From a virus, in the IMG/VR virus record IMGVR_UViG_3300027996_001813, positions 41,767 through 105,766 of that record: a stretch of DNA of 64,000 bases, one strand, 5' to 3'. Shown piece by piece: positions 14,967 to 23,904 of the stretch. A program made the position numbers and the translations under genes. Under the pieces are notes generated by a model, which was given only the letters and a program-made list of their open reading frames with translations, ran no database searches and was not told where the DNA came from. Every line of letters starts with the position of its first letter. Positions within the stretch are counted from its first letter, which is position 1.

Positions 14967-15640
14967 TATCGCTTAACGATGTCCCAATTAATGGACAATC
15001 CTAGTCGCTGAGCTTCAATCTTCACTTGGTTAGACGTAGTGCCATACTTGTTGTTGACGAACGACAACCCGCGATACATAATCTCACGACGAAACCTATC
15101 GGTTTGCTCATATTGAGAACCAGAGTCAGACTCCATGGGTAGATGCCACTCTTTAGCGGTAATCTCTACACTGTTTTGCTGCTCAGTAAAACGACGTTGA
15201 CGATCTGCGTCATCTTGACGAATCTTGTCACCATCAATCTTCTTACGTGGCTTCGAAATCTCTTCGGATGCACGTCTAGTCTCTAGTGCTTCAAGTCTTG
15301 CCTGGGCTACTTCTTCTGCTTCACGAATCTTTTGTGTTTGCTCTAAAAGCTTAGCCTCACGCTCGTCATCGCCCTGTCTCTTAAGTTTATTTGCTAACCT
15401 ACGAGCTTCATCTGGACTCTCAACATCAAGCTCTTGCTTATAGAATTCAACATCTACTGAATTCAAAGACAACTTACGTTCAAACACACTGCGACCAGAC
15501 ATCTGAGCAATTAGCTCTAGAAATTCAATACGCTGTACACGATCTAACGTGGGGCGAACTCTCGTTCTCCCACGATTCTTATTAGCCTGCCATGCTCGTT
15601 TCTCACGATCACTAATGGCCTGCTCCTCATCATTATTCAT
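14966..15640 (-). CDS. Hypothetical coiled-coil protein
   Basis: A 224-residue, highly charged protein. Residues ~85-150 are a long Arg/Glu/Ala coiled coil (EEVAQARLEALETRRASEE). The C-terminal ~50 residues (REIMYRGLSFVNNKYG, ending INWDIVKR) look folded. No family is recognised. It separates the sugar island from the recombination genes. A modest AAAGG ribosome site lies upstream of the ATG at 15640. Confidence 0.65.
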   Translation of the reverse strand: MNNDEEQAISDREKRAWQANKNRGRTRVRPTLDRVQRIEFLELIAQMSGRSVFERKLSLNSVDVEFYKQELDVESPDEARRLANKLKRQGDDEREAKLLEQTQKIREAEEVAQARLEALETRRASEEISKPRKKIDGDKIRQDDADRQRRFTEQQNSVEITAKEWHLPMESDSGSQYEQTDRFRREIMYRGLSFVNNKYGTTSNQVKIEAQRLGLSINWDIVKR

Positions 15641-15651
15641 CTTGCTTACCT

Positions 15652-16683
15652 TTAAAAAAGAAATTCATCGGCCTTCCGATACACTGAGGGGTCAGGGGAT
15701 TGTAGATGATAGTCATACTGACACATCTTGTTCACTAGCTCTTCGAAGTCGCATTGTGGCTTCCACCCTAATACATTCTGTGCTTTCGAGCTATCTCCCA
15801 GGAGTACTTCCACGTCATTGGGACGCATATACTTAGGGTTAATCTTATAGACCTTCTGTGGGTCTAGTTCAAACCAGTTGCAGCAGTCGTTGAAGAAACG
15901 CTGTACCGAATAGGTTTTACCTGTGGAGATCACAAAGTCATCAGGTGTGTCGTGCTGCAACATGGCGTGCATAGCACGCACGTAGTCGCCTGCAAAACCC
16001 CAGTCGCGGCAGGCGTCCATGTTGCCAAGCTCCACATATTCTTGTAGACCCCACTTGACGCGAGCAAGGTTGCTCGTGATCTTGCGAGTAACAAACTCTT
16101 CGCCACGCAACGGAGACTCATGATTAAAAAGGATACCGCAGGTCGCGAACATATCGAACGACTTACGGTACACTTGGGTCATATTATATCCAAACACTTT
16201 GGCTGCTGCATAGGGAGACTCAGGCTCCATATCTGACTCTTCATTGAGCCAATTTCTCCCGTCAGCTTGCCATGCCTCGTCAATAGAGTTACCAAATTGC
16301 TCGCTACTACCAGCCTGATAAAACCTACAGTCAGGCTTCTCTTGCTTGATGGCCTCAAGGCAATTCAGTACGCCAATACCCGTAATCTCAGAGGTAGCAA
16401 TCGGGTACTCCCATGACATTGCTACATGGCTCTGTGCGGCTAAATTATACAGCTCATCAGGCTTGAATTCCTTAACGGCTTTTTGAATGCTTGAAATGTC
16501 GGTGATGTCACCATGAATCAAGTGAAGGTTAGGGCTACCACGTAAGGTACGCAGTCGTGAATTCGTGGGGATAGACGTACGACGTACTAACCCTACGACA
16601 CGGTAACCCAACTCTAGTAGATAGTGGGCTAAGTAAAACCCATCCTGGCCAGTGATGCCAGTAATCATTGCTGTTTTAGACAT
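15652..16683 (-). CDS. gmd: GDP-mannose 4,6-dehydratase
   Basis: A 343-residue short-chain dehydrogenase/reductase. It converts GDP-D-mannose to GDP-4-keto-6-deoxy-D-mannose. The coenzyme motif is GITGQDGFYLA. The catalytic region is GSSEQFG and SPYAAAKVFGY (Tyr-x3-Lys). The family-specific FNHESPLRGEEFVTRKIT is nearly intact. The usual Thr of the catalytic triad is Ser in SSE, a common variant. It is complete and normal in length. It pairs with the fucose-synthase-like gene at 17319 to make GDP-L-fucose or a related 6-deoxyhexose from host GDP-mannose. Confidence 0.95.
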   Translation of the reverse strand: MSKTAMITGITGQDGFYLAHYLLELGYRVVGLVRRTSIPTNSRLRTLRGSPNLHLIHGDITDISSIQKAVKEFKPDELYNLAAQSHVAMSWEYPIATSEITGIGVLNCLEAIKQEKPDCRFYQAGSSEQFGNSIDEAWQADGRNWLNEESDMEPESPYAAAKVFGYNMTQVYRKSFDMFATCGILFNHESPLRGEEFVTRKITSNLARVKWGLQEYVELGNMDACRDWGFAGDYVRAMHAMLQHDTPDDFVISTGKTYSVQRFFNDCCNWFELDPQKVYKINPKYMRPNDVEVLLGDSSKAQNVLGWKPQCDFEELVNKMCQYDYHLQSPDPSVYRKADEFLF

Positions 16684-17326
16684 TCTTTGTTACCTGTGGT
16701 ACTCTTTCTTCTAACCAACTACAAATACGGTCGTAATGTGTTGAACCTCTCATTACGTCATCACACAGAGTAAAGTCTACATTGTACTTTGCAAGCTTTG
16801 CCACTGTCCATTGGGGTCTATGTGCTTGAGAAGGAATTTTGTAAGCGTCAAAATCAATCATGACATGATCAATATAATGTACTGCCTTTTGGTCAACAAG
16901 ATGATCCAAAATGGTACACTCGCTTCCTTCGCAGTTCATTTTCATGACAACAAAATCATCTTCTTGCAAGTTCTTCTTACACCAGTCTGATGCTTTTACG
17001 AAATTACAATCTTCACTACCGCCTTCATTGTCCTGATGATCAGAAAAAACAGAGGCGGCCATAGTGTGAGGACTATAAATAGTTAATACTTCATCTTTAA
17101 CCCATAGTCCGTACTGACAAACAACAACTCTACTCTGATCGTATTGCTGCTCTATGTAGTCAGCACCGTCTTTACCGCGATTAGACGACAAAGTGCCATT
17201 CTTCAACATGTCACAATACTGTTTCACTGGTTCGAAACAATAAATGACATCAAAATCAAAATCAAGTGCAGCCTCTAAAGACTGACCAGTGTTGCATCCA
17301 ACATCTAAGAATACCTTTCTACCCAT
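16676..17326 (-). CDS. FkbM-like methyltransferase (copy 1)
   Basis: A 216-residue SAM-dependent methyltransferase. VFLDVGCNTGQSLEAAL is motif I. CFEPV and later VVMKMNCEGSECTILDHL match the FkbM family (the usual IDVEG is MNCEG here). FkbM enzymes O-methylate sugars and other small hydroxyl compounds. It lies between gmd and the fucose synthase gene with 8-base overlaps on both sides, so it very likely acts on the 6-deoxyhexose made by its neighbours. Confidence 0.85.
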   Translation of the reverse strand: MGRKVFLDVGCNTGQSLEAALDFDFDVIYCFEPVKQYCDMLKNGTLSSNRGKDGADYIEQQYDQSRVVVCQYGLWVKDEVLTIYSPHTMAASVFSDHQDNEGGSEDCNFVKASDWCKKNLQEDDFVVMKMNCEGSECTILDHLVDQKAVHYIDHVMIDFDAYKIPSQAHRPQWTVAKLAKYNVDFTLCDDVMRGSTHYDRICSWLEERVPQVTKNV

Positions 17327-18281
17327 TTTTTCTATACCAGTCGATTGTACGACGAAGGTTCTCCTCTAACGAAGTGGTTGCTTCCCATTTTAGTCTGTTT
17401 TTTGCCCTAGTCACATCCAGGCAACGTCTAGGTTGTCCATCTGGCTTACTGTCATCCCAAACGATTTCGGCGTCATAGCCACCGACTCGTTTGATCATTT
17501 CCGCGAGTTCCTTGATGGTAATCTCTTGGCCTGTGCCTAAGTTAATAGGTGCGGGACCAGTGTCTTTCACTAGAGCAATTCCAATCGCTCTAGCACAATC
17601 ACCAGCAAATAAGAATTCTCGTGAGGCACTTCCAGTGCCCCATAGAGTCACTCGTGGGTTAAGGTTGTGATGGGGACCACCAAGTCCTTCTGCCGCAAGA
17701 TCTACTGTCGGTGATTCAAACTTCTTGATGAGTGCAGGGATCACATGAGAACTGTACTCATCAAAGTTATCCCACTCTCCCGCCATGTTCACGGGCACGA
17801 GATTGGTGACACTCATACCATACTGGCGGGAGTATGCATCCCCCATTTCCATGATGGTCTTCTTGGCGATACCATAGGGAGCATTGGTCTCTTCTGGATA
17901 ACCGTTGTGAATGTCCTCTTCTTTAAAAGGAACAGGAGTATGCTTGGGGTAAGCACAAACGGTACCCAAATTAACAACTTTGGAGACACCAGCTATCCTG
18001 GCTGCCTCCAAAACATTAATGCCCATTTGTAGGTTTTCATAGATGAACTTACCGGGGTTGTCCTTATTGATACCGATACCACCACAAGTGGCGGCAAGAT
18101 GCACAATGGCGTCTGGCTTATGACGATTGATGTATTCGGAACCGCCATTTTCTTGGAGATCACCAAGACGTAATAGGTCCAACTCCTGACGCGAAGGCGT
18201 CAGAAGCTCGTGCTTGCCCTCTAGTTCTTTGACAACATGTTTGCCAACAAAACCATTAGCTCCTGTAATTAATACTTTCAT
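17319..18281 (-). CDS. fcl: GDP-L-fucose synthase (GDP-4-keto-6-deoxymannose epimerase/reductase)
   Basis: A 320-residue SDR enzyme. The coenzyme site is ITGANGFVGKHVV. The catalytic Tyr-x3-Lys is in APYGIAKK. SHVIPALIKKF and the C-terminal GTGQEITIKELAEM match the family. Differences from the usual fucose synthase are LGTVCAYPK in place of LGSSCIYPK (Thr for the catalytic Ser, Cys kept) and AGEWDNF in place of YGPHDNF. The product may therefore be GDP-L-fucose or a closely related 6-deoxyhexose. It overlaps both neighbours. Confidence 0.88.
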   Translation of the reverse strand: MKVLITGANGFVGKHVVKELEGKHELLTPSRQELDLLRLGDLQENGGSEYINRHKPDAIVHLAATCGGIGINKDNPGKFIYENLQMGINVLEAARIAGVSKVVNLGTVCAYPKHTPVPFKEEDIHNGYPEETNAPYGIAKKTIMEMGDAYSRQYGMSVTNLVPVNMAGEWDNFDEYSSHVIPALIKKFESPTVDLAAEGLGGPHHNLNPRVTLWGTGSASREFLFAGDCARAIGIALVKDTGPAPINLGTGQEITIKELAEMIKRVGGYDAEIVWDDSKPDGQPRRCLDVTRAKNRLKWEATTSLEENLRRTIDWYRKNG

Positions 18282-19507
18282 CCTATTACCTCAAACGTAG
18301 GCAGCGGAAACACAAATTTGGTACCAGATTCAATCAGTTCTTTTTCACGCTCCAAGAAAGTGTCCTTGAAATGCCACGGGAAAACAATAACGTAGTCTGG
18401 CTTGGCGGCACGAAGCTCGTCCTCAGAGATAATAGGGATCCATGATCCAGCGGTCAGCTTACCGTACTTCTGTGGTTGCTTCTCGGCAATCGCGGTGATA
18501 TCATCCGGACCAAGATCATAGTACTGCAAAAGAGTATTACCCTTGGTCGAAGCACCGTATCCATAGACGGTCTTACCTGCTGCACGCCAAGTGTTAATGC
18601 TATCTTTTAGAGCAAACCGCTCTAGACTAACTCTATTAGCGAAAGCCGCCCATTGACTTGCGTCATTATAACCCCTGTCTTTCTCAAGTAATCTGTAGCT
18701 ATCTAAGCGATACTGACCAATCTGACGCAGGTATAGGGGTACATGCTTAAGTTCATTACTATTCTTGACCAAAACGACACAACAGCTACCACCGTTTGTG
18801 TCGTTCAATGTAACATCAGCAATACGAAACCCTGTTCCTTTTGTGATATACTCCAATGACTGTAGCGTGTAGTATTCTAGATGCTCAGCACAGATGTTAT
18901 CAAAGGCGTTCTGATCCAACATGAGAGGCGTGTAGCTAAGCTGCACAATCCATACTCCATCATCTTCCAGGCACGCAGCCACGTCTTCTGCAAACGTATG
19001 CGGATCTGGCAAGTCATAAAACATAGCAATAGACGTGATGATCTTTGCTTTCTTACTAGGTACGATTTGTTCGTAAGCATTCTTACTGAAAAACTCATTA
19101 GCAAAAAAGTCACAATCAGCTTCACGAGCAACGTTAGACGGATCAATGCCAACACGTACTACTCCAGCGGGATAGTGTGACAAAAGAGTACCATCATTGC
19201 AAGCAATGTCCAGTACAACGTCTCCGTCTTCAAGTGCAGGAGCCCAAGTAGTGGCTATATTCACAACGTCCTTTAGGGCACGCACCATAGACGGGTTGGT
19301 GTTGGAACGATACCAGTACTCTTCATACAGAGAGTTTTGATCTGGCGTTTCGATCAACTGCACTAACGAACACTCTACGCATTGTACTAATGCCATATGA
19401 GCCTTAGGAATATCAGTCCTAATGCTATCATAAAACCCAGATACATAATGCGTACCTAAGTCCAATAGGGTCTTTGCCCCACTCGTGCCACATGATCTAC
19501 ACTTCAT
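18278..19507 (-). CDS. Zinc-containing sugar C-methyltransferase-like protein
   Basis: A 409-residue protein with the three-part layout of NDP-deoxysugar C-methyltransferases. There is an N-terminal zinc site (CRSCG and CVECSLVQL), a central SAM domain (VVLDIACNDGTLLSHYP as motif I) and a C-terminal domain with VYGYGASTKGNTLLQYY and VIVFPWHFKDTF. The best-known relatives add a methyl branch to a 4-keto-6-deoxy sugar. Here the substrate could be the GDP-4-keto-6-deoxymannose made by Gmd, which would give a branched sugar. It is directly coupled to the fucose synthase gene (ATGA). Confidence 0.88.
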   Translation of the reverse strand: MKCRSCGTSGAKTLLDLGTHYVSGFYDSIRTDIPKAHMALVQCVECSLVQLIETPDQNSLYEEYWYRSNTNPSMVRALKDVVNIATTWAPALEDGDVVLDIACNDGTLLSHYPAGVVRVGIDPSNVAREADCDFFANEFFSKNAYEQIVPSKKAKIITSIAMFYDLPDPHTFAEDVAACLEDDGVWIVQLSYTPLMLDQNAFDNICAEHLEYYTLQSLEYITKGTGFRIADVTLNDTNGGSCCVVLVKNSNELKHVPLYLRQIGQYRLDSYRLLEKDRGYNDASQWAAFANRVSLERFALKDSINTWRAAGKTVYGYGASTKGNTLLQYYDLGPDDITAIAEKQPQKYGKLTAGSWIPIISEDELRAAKPDYVIVFPWHFKDTFLEREKELIESGTKFVFPLPTFEVIG

Positions 19508-20187
19508 TAGTCTTTTAGGATGAAAAAGTCATTAACGTGGTAGTAAAAATCGTGCTCATAACCTAGGTCAGCAAGATAGTTACGACAGTCATCATCCTCG
19601 TAGTTGTTTTCGATGATAAACACTTTCGGTTTCCATCTTTCAATATCAAACCCCTTGAGAACATCAAGCTCTGTCCCTTCTACATCAATAGACACCAAAT
19701 CCAGACGCGGCATAGGGTTCTCTTGACGAGCAAGCGTTTGTTCCAGTGTCTCCATAGGAACTTCTACCTTGAAACGACGATTAATAAGGTGGGCGTGAGC
19801 CTCGATGAGACGTTCGTCAACCCGAAGAGAACTGCACGCGGTTTGGTTGTTGCCTTGAAGCTCTACAATCTCAAAAGTCGCTAGACCGTACTTATCAGAG
19901 GAAGCCAGAGGACACTCGGCACGACGACGACGCTCTTTTAGGATGCGTTCGTAGTTGGGATTGGCCTCAATACAGAGTACGTCCCATCCCATGTGCTCCT
20001 CAAAGAATCGAGTGTTACTAAACTCGTGGCCATCTGTTGCACCTACTTCTATACCGTATCCGTCACGGACACCCTTGAAATAGTATTCATGCAAGAAGAA
20101 ATCCTCCTGCATTTGGCCGTAAAAGTTCATGCCATCCCACCTACGAGCGTTGGCGGCAGCAATGTCTTCTTGAAAATTAGTTCGCAT
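19507..20187 (-). CDS. FkbM-family methyltransferase (copy 2)
   Basis: A 226-residue SAM-dependent methyltransferase. Motif I is GIEVGATDGHEFSNT, followed by VLCIEANP and LVSIDVEGTELDVLKGF, the FkbM signature. The start at 20187 is chosen because it overlaps the previous gene by only 11 bases; the frame is open further upstream. It may O-methylate a sugar of the glycan made by this cluster. Confidence 0.88.
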   Translation of the reverse strand: MRTNFQEDIAAANARRWDGMNFYGQMQEDFFLHEYYFKGVRDGYGIEVGATDGHEFSNTRFFEEHMGWDVLCIEANPNYERILKERRRRAECPLASSDKYGLATFEIVELQGNNQTACSSLRVDERLIEAHAHLINRRFKVEVPMETLEQTLARQENPMPRLDLVSIDVEGTELDVLKGFDIERWKPKVFIIENNYEDDDCRNYLADLGYEHDFYYHVNDFFILKD

Positions 20188-20473
20188 CTGGTGCAGTTTT
20201 GTGTTTGCGTTGAACGATGCGTGACACGTCGCCAGTTTCAATTGCACTGGCTAATGTCTGATCAAATTCATCAATCAACTGGTTTCTCTGTGTGTTCAGG
20301 TCGCTCATTTTCCGCAACCAATCGTATAGTTCGCGTTGACCATCTGAGCTAAAGCGTTCAAGGAACTCTTCGTATGTCATCCTGCGGATAGTATACAAAA
20401 GCTCCTGATTATGCCATAACTTCTGATCAACAGTGATCAACTTGTCTACTAGGCTACCGGGCGTATCAGACAT
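20177..20473 (-). CDS. Small helical protein resembling DUF4254
   Basis: A 98-residue all-helical protein. DQKLWHNQE near residue 18 and LNTQRNQLIDEFD near residue 60 resemble the LWHQED and NQRRNDLIE patterns that I recall for DUF4254, a family found next to glycosyltransferases in bacterial polysaccharide loci. The likeness is from memory and unverified. It is coupled to a heptosyltransferase-like gene and an FkbM gene, consistent with a role in the sugar island. Confidence 0.65.
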   Translation of the reverse strand: MSDTPGSLVDKLITVDQKLWHNQELLYTIRRMTYEEFLERFSSDGQRELYDWLRKMSDLNTQRNQLIDEFDQTLASAIETGDVSRIVQRKHKTAPDAN

Positions 20474-21257
20474 TATCTAGAAATTCAAGTGCTGGGGCAA
20501 AGTCATGCCTGTGAGCGGGGAAAAAGTTAAACTGGTTAGGACCAGTGTTGCTGTACGTCTGAAATGGCTGTGCTCTATGAACCACTACGGTCGGAACCTT
20601 TAAAACATTACTGATTGTAGGAACTAAACTATTGATCGTTATGACAACCCGTGCGTCCCTAATGAGTCTTGCGTCACTTAGCAGATCAGGAGTTTTACTA
20701 TCTACATTATGCCATTTTTGCCAACAAGTGTCAGGAACATTCTGGCAAATATATGACAAATCTTCTGGTAAACCAATCACATAGACCTTATCAAACCTAT
20801 CTGTCACTTTTTGCATAAGCTCTAGTGCTGTTTCCCAGTTCTGATGCGGCTTAGCGAAGAACACGCAGTAGTTCTGCGGGTTACGTTCTCCCATATCTAG
20901 GGAGGCTTCGTTCAAGACAGCATCACGATCCAGTGGTTCTGGAAAATACTTTAACGTAAAGTCAGTAAGCTGCATATTGGGACGATCCTGATACCCCATG
21001 TGAAAGTAATCGGGATCCTCTTTAAGATTAAAATGCCACGGCTGTCCACCACACGAGTCGTCATTAATGATGCCGCTCATGACAGTCACCTCTGCCACAC
21101 ATTTCTGAGTTTCAAGCAAAGGCAACATACGTGGCATGTTCCAGTGCTCACAAGTAACAACACGAAACTGCTCTCCTGTCTTCTTGTGCCATTGATATGC
21201 CACTGGCCACTGCATCAAAAGATCGCCCATGCGACCAGGAAAGGTGAACGTTTTCAT
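20466..21257 (-). CDS. GT9/heptosyltransferase-like glycosyltransferase
   Basis: A 263-residue protein starting with FTFPGRMGDLLMQWPVA, the GxxGDxL-type opening of ADP-heptose:LPS heptosyltransferase-like GT-B enzymes. The second half has DARLIRDARVVITINSLVPTIS and VPTVVVHR, typical of the sugar-nucleotide domain in this family. It is shorter than bacterial heptosyltransferases (about 320-350 residues). The donor is unknown, and no heptose-making genes are visible in this window. Confidence 0.75.
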   Translation of the reverse strand: MKTFTFPGRMGDLLMQWPVAYQWHKKTGEQFRVVTCEHWNMPRMLPLLETQKCVAEVTVMSGIINDDSCGGQPWHFNLKEDPDYFHMGYQDRPNMQLTDFTLKYFPEPLDRDAVLNEASLDMGERNPQNYCVFFAKPHQNWETALELMQKVTDRFDKVYVIGLPEDLSYICQNVPDTCWQKWHNVDSKTPDLLSDARLIRDARVVITINSLVPTISNVLKVPTVVVHRAQPFQTYSNTGPNQFNFFPAHRHDFAPALEFLDNV

Positions 21258-21901
21258 AGCGTCAATGATGATGCGTAGTACTCGCCTTCTGCGAACTTCA
21301 AACCGTGTGACACGGAAGATTTATCGGACAGTTCGTTTGCGTCTGAGACAGCAAGAATACGGAAGTCAAAGCTGACCCGTGTCCAGCCAGAGGTATTAGG
21401 CAGATTTCCATGTTCTAAATTGGCACCGTCAAAACGCAGGACTTCACCGGGATGAAGCTCAAGCATCTTGAAGTCACGCAATCCTTCAATAGATTCCACA
21501 AATAACGAGTTGCTACCTACCATTGAAGTGAGAGGCACAAGAAAGTTTATCTCTTTGCTTGGGTGGTTATAGTCTTTGTCTCTGTGTGACACACCACCTA
21601 CTGCTTTATTATTGGGTAACTGTACACGGAAGGTGGGAACACGCTGGTATAAGAATTCCCTGTCCTTGAAATAGATATCACCCACTAGCGACACGAACGA
21701 ACGATACAGCGTAAGAAAGTCAGGATCACACGACTCGTAGAAACGCTTGTGAAACTCCGTACCTTGGTCTTTTCCAGGAGCGGCGATTTGGTATTCATTT
21801 TCTGCCTGCTGATGTAACAACATCAGGTTGTTGCACTTAAAAATGTCGCCAACAAGGCCACAAAACGGATACTCTTGAGGGTCGTAATTAATAACCTGCA
21901 T
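21254..21901 (-). CDS. 2-oxoglutarate/Fe(II)-dependent oxygenase-like protein
   Basis: A 215-residue protein with the double-stranded beta-helix ligands: SHRDKDYN (His106-x-Asp108), LEHGNLPN (His164) and GWTRVSFDFR (Arg175 to bind 2-oxoglutarate). The spacing fits the family. Such enzymes hydroxylate, desaturate or epimerise small molecules, and related ones tailor sugars in antibiotic pathways. Its place between glycosyltransferase genes suggests an action on the glycan or its nucleotide sugar. Confidence 0.75.
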   Translation of the reverse strand: MQVINYDPQEYPFCGLVGDIFKCNNLMLLHQQAENEYQIAAPGKDQGTEFHKRFYESCDPDFLTLYRSFVSLVGDIYFKDREFLYQRVPTFRVQLPNNKAVGGVSHRDKDYNHPSKEINFLVPLTSMVGSNSLFVESIEGLRDFKMLELHPGEVLRFDGANLEHGNLPNTSGWTRVSFDFRILAVSDANELSDKSSVSHGLKFAEGEYYASSLTL

Positions 21902-22742
21902 TTTGAACGTAAGGTAAGAAGATGTTATTCTTGTAATGAGCTATCATGGTTTCCTGTACACGATTACTATCATGTGTCAATGGAGTATAGAGATCAATCA
22001 AGTGTTTGAGTCCCGGCCACTTGGATTCCCACATGGCTTGCAAGGGTGTAGGATAGAACTCACCATTGTTACCAATATAATCGTCATAAGAATGCTCACG
22101 GGCTCCGGTACGAACACACATATGATAATCGTGTGGACAAAAAGCCTCATGGCTAATGGCAGCATAACCACCGGCTAGAAAAATACGAAGAGCATAATCT
22201 AGATTCTCATAGCACGCCTTCCAACGCTCGTCGTAATAGCCTACTCTATCAAAAACGTGTCGTGGCCAAAACTGAATGGTTAATTCTTGTGCTAACGTGA
22301 GTACAACACCGCCAGATGCAAAGCCTTCAATTTGATAAGGAATATCTGACTTGTCTGACGTAGGACAAATCTGCCAGATGTCATGGTGTCGCTCAAGCGT
22401 TCCGATTAGAGACTCATCTAGCCCTTCTGTGAAAAATACATCCGACGTAACCAAAGATACGTATCTACCACGGGCCATACCAGCAATCAAGTTGATACCG
22501 CGACTAATGCCAACGTTCTCCTTCAAGGAAATGAAGTTAAAGCCATGACGTTTTGCTAGTCCTTGACCAGTTTCAATCTCTCTGTGTGGATTACCCTGAT
22601 CAATGATAAAAACTTCCGACGTAAGATTGTCACTGCGGTTTTCCGCAAGACTATCAACCGCACGAATGAAAGCGTCACGAGCCTCTACGCTGCTACTAGG
22701 GTTATAGTGCAGGATACCATAGCTTACGTCTATTTGTGACAT
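21888..22742 (-). CDS. GT2-like glycosyltransferase
   Basis: A 284-residue GT-A protein. The N-terminal strand is SYGILHYNP, then EVFIIDQGN, ENVGISRGINL and YVSLVTSDVFF, where TSD takes the place of the metal-binding DxD. The later HVFDRVGYYDERW is the acceptor-side pattern of GT2 enzymes. It has no membrane segment. It overlaps the neighbouring methyltransferase gene by 13 bases. Confidence 0.82.
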   Translation of the reverse strand: MSQIDVSYGILHYNPSSSVEARDAFIRAVDSLAENRSDNLTSEVFIIDQGNPHREIETGQGLAKRHGFNFISLKENVGISRGINLIAGMARGRYVSLVTSDVFFTEGLDESLIGTLERHHDIWQICPTSDKSDIPYQIEGFASGGVVLTLAQELTIQFWPRHVFDRVGYYDERWKACYENLDYALRIFLAGGYAAISHEAFCPHDYHMCVRTGAREHSYDDYIGNNGEFYPTPLQAMWESKWPGLKHLIDLYTPLTHDSNRVQETMIAHYKNNIFLPYVQNAGY

Positions 22743-23263
22743 ACGACATACATCTCCAGGTTCTCACGACCAACAAACGGTTGAGGGGCACCATCTAAAA
22801 AACTAATATTCACAAAGCCTACGGACTGTAGTAGTGCGGTCATAGTATCCTTGTCAAATAAACACTGATGTTGTCCATTGGATACAATCCAGTCTGAGAA
22901 ATTCTTGAATGGGCCAAGAACAGGACTGTCAGCACGACCCCATTGAGGGAAGTTCTGATACAACCATACGATTTTGACAAAATCCGGAACCTTGATCTCT
23001 AGCTTGCCACCTACCTTAAGAACACGGTGCCATTCCTCTAAAGCTTCTTTTGCGGTCTTAGGGTTGATTGGATTAGACAGATGAGGCTCATAGTCTCCAG
23101 CCCTAAAGTGCTCTAAAATGTGATAGGCAAGGATCTCATCAACCTCCCCTTCTTTCATGGGTAACTCTGTTACGTCACACTTAAGGTCTGCCGTGGGATG
23201 GTCAAAATCAATGTTGACATATCCCTCTCGGTTGTCACCGTGACTAGCTAGGTTGAGTTTCAT
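22730..23263 (-). CDS. SAM-dependent methyltransferase (type 11-like)
   Basis: A 177-residue protein lacking the usual first glycine loop: it starts MKLNLASHGDNREGYVNID. It then has DLKCDVTELPM and EILAYHILEHF, which fit small methyltransferases found next to glycosyltransferases. WHRVLKVGGKLEIKVPDF is the post-motif strand. It is probably a sugar or glycan methyltransferase by context; the substrate is unknown. Confidence 0.8.
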   Translation of the reverse strand: MKLNLASHGDNREGYVNIDFDHPTADLKCDVTELPMKEGEVDEILAYHILEHFRAGDYEPHLSNPINPKTAKEALEEWHRVLKVGGKLEIKVPDFVKIVWLYQNFPQWGRADSPVLGPFKNFSDWIVSNGQHQCLFDKDTMTALLQSVGFVNISFLDGAPQPFVGRENLEMYVVCHK

Positions 23264-23904
23264 TTGATTAGCCTAACAATCGTGTCTGCGGCAGCAGCAC
23301 CAGGAGTAACAATGTGATCGTGTTTCATTTGCACACCCAAGCTGGCAACGAAGTTCGTAAACTTGGACCAACTGTATGTGTTCCAGAAATATGTACAACC
23401 ATTGTCATCCGGATCAGACTCCTGGATCACATCCTCGTCTTTATCGGATGGATCCAGGAAGAACACGAGAATCAATTCCTTGGATGCAACACGGAGACCT
23501 TCCCTAATGGCGTCTTCGTACCCTTCTTGAAGGTGTTCTACGATATGACGCATGATTACGATATCTGCTTCACCGTCATCGAAGGGCAGTTCTTGAACAT
23601 ACCCCTGAGCAACCGTGATGTCCGCATATCGTTTAGCGGCCTCAGTCAGCATGCCCTCGGTACGATCTACACCAGTGTACTGGCATTGTACGCCCATACG
23701 CTGGAATACGTCCCAGTTAACACACGTACCACACGCAGCGTCTATAACTGTGGGGTTATCGTATGTGTTAATAATACGCCCCAAGGCATGACGCCCCAGG
23801 TTATCAATGCCTGTTCGATGATTACGAAGGAAACCAGCGATATGATCTTCTGTCATGAAGTCATGGTTATCGGGGGTGTCCTTATACGGGTTATGTCCTT
23901 TCAT
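23260..23904 (-). CDS. SAM-dependent methyltransferase (class I)
   Basis: A 214-residue methyltransferase. VIDAACGTCVNWDVF is motif I, YTGVDRTEGML is motif II, and ELPFDDGEADIVIMRHIVEHL is the typical motif III region. The beta-rich end follows KELILVFFLDPSD. It couples to the 177-residue methyltransferase (ATGA overlap), so two different methyl groups may be added in succession. Confidence 0.85.
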   Translation of the reverse strand: MKGHNPYKDTPDNHDFMTEDHIAGFLRNHRTGIDNLGRHALGRIINTYDNPTVIDAACGTCVNWDVFQRMGVQCQYTGVDRTEGMLTEAAKRYADITVAQGYVQELPFDDGEADIVIMRHIVEHLQEGYEDAIREGLRVASKELILVFFLDPSDKDEDVIQESDPDDNGCTYFWNTYSWSKFTNFVASLGVQMKHDHIVTPGAAAADTIVRLIK

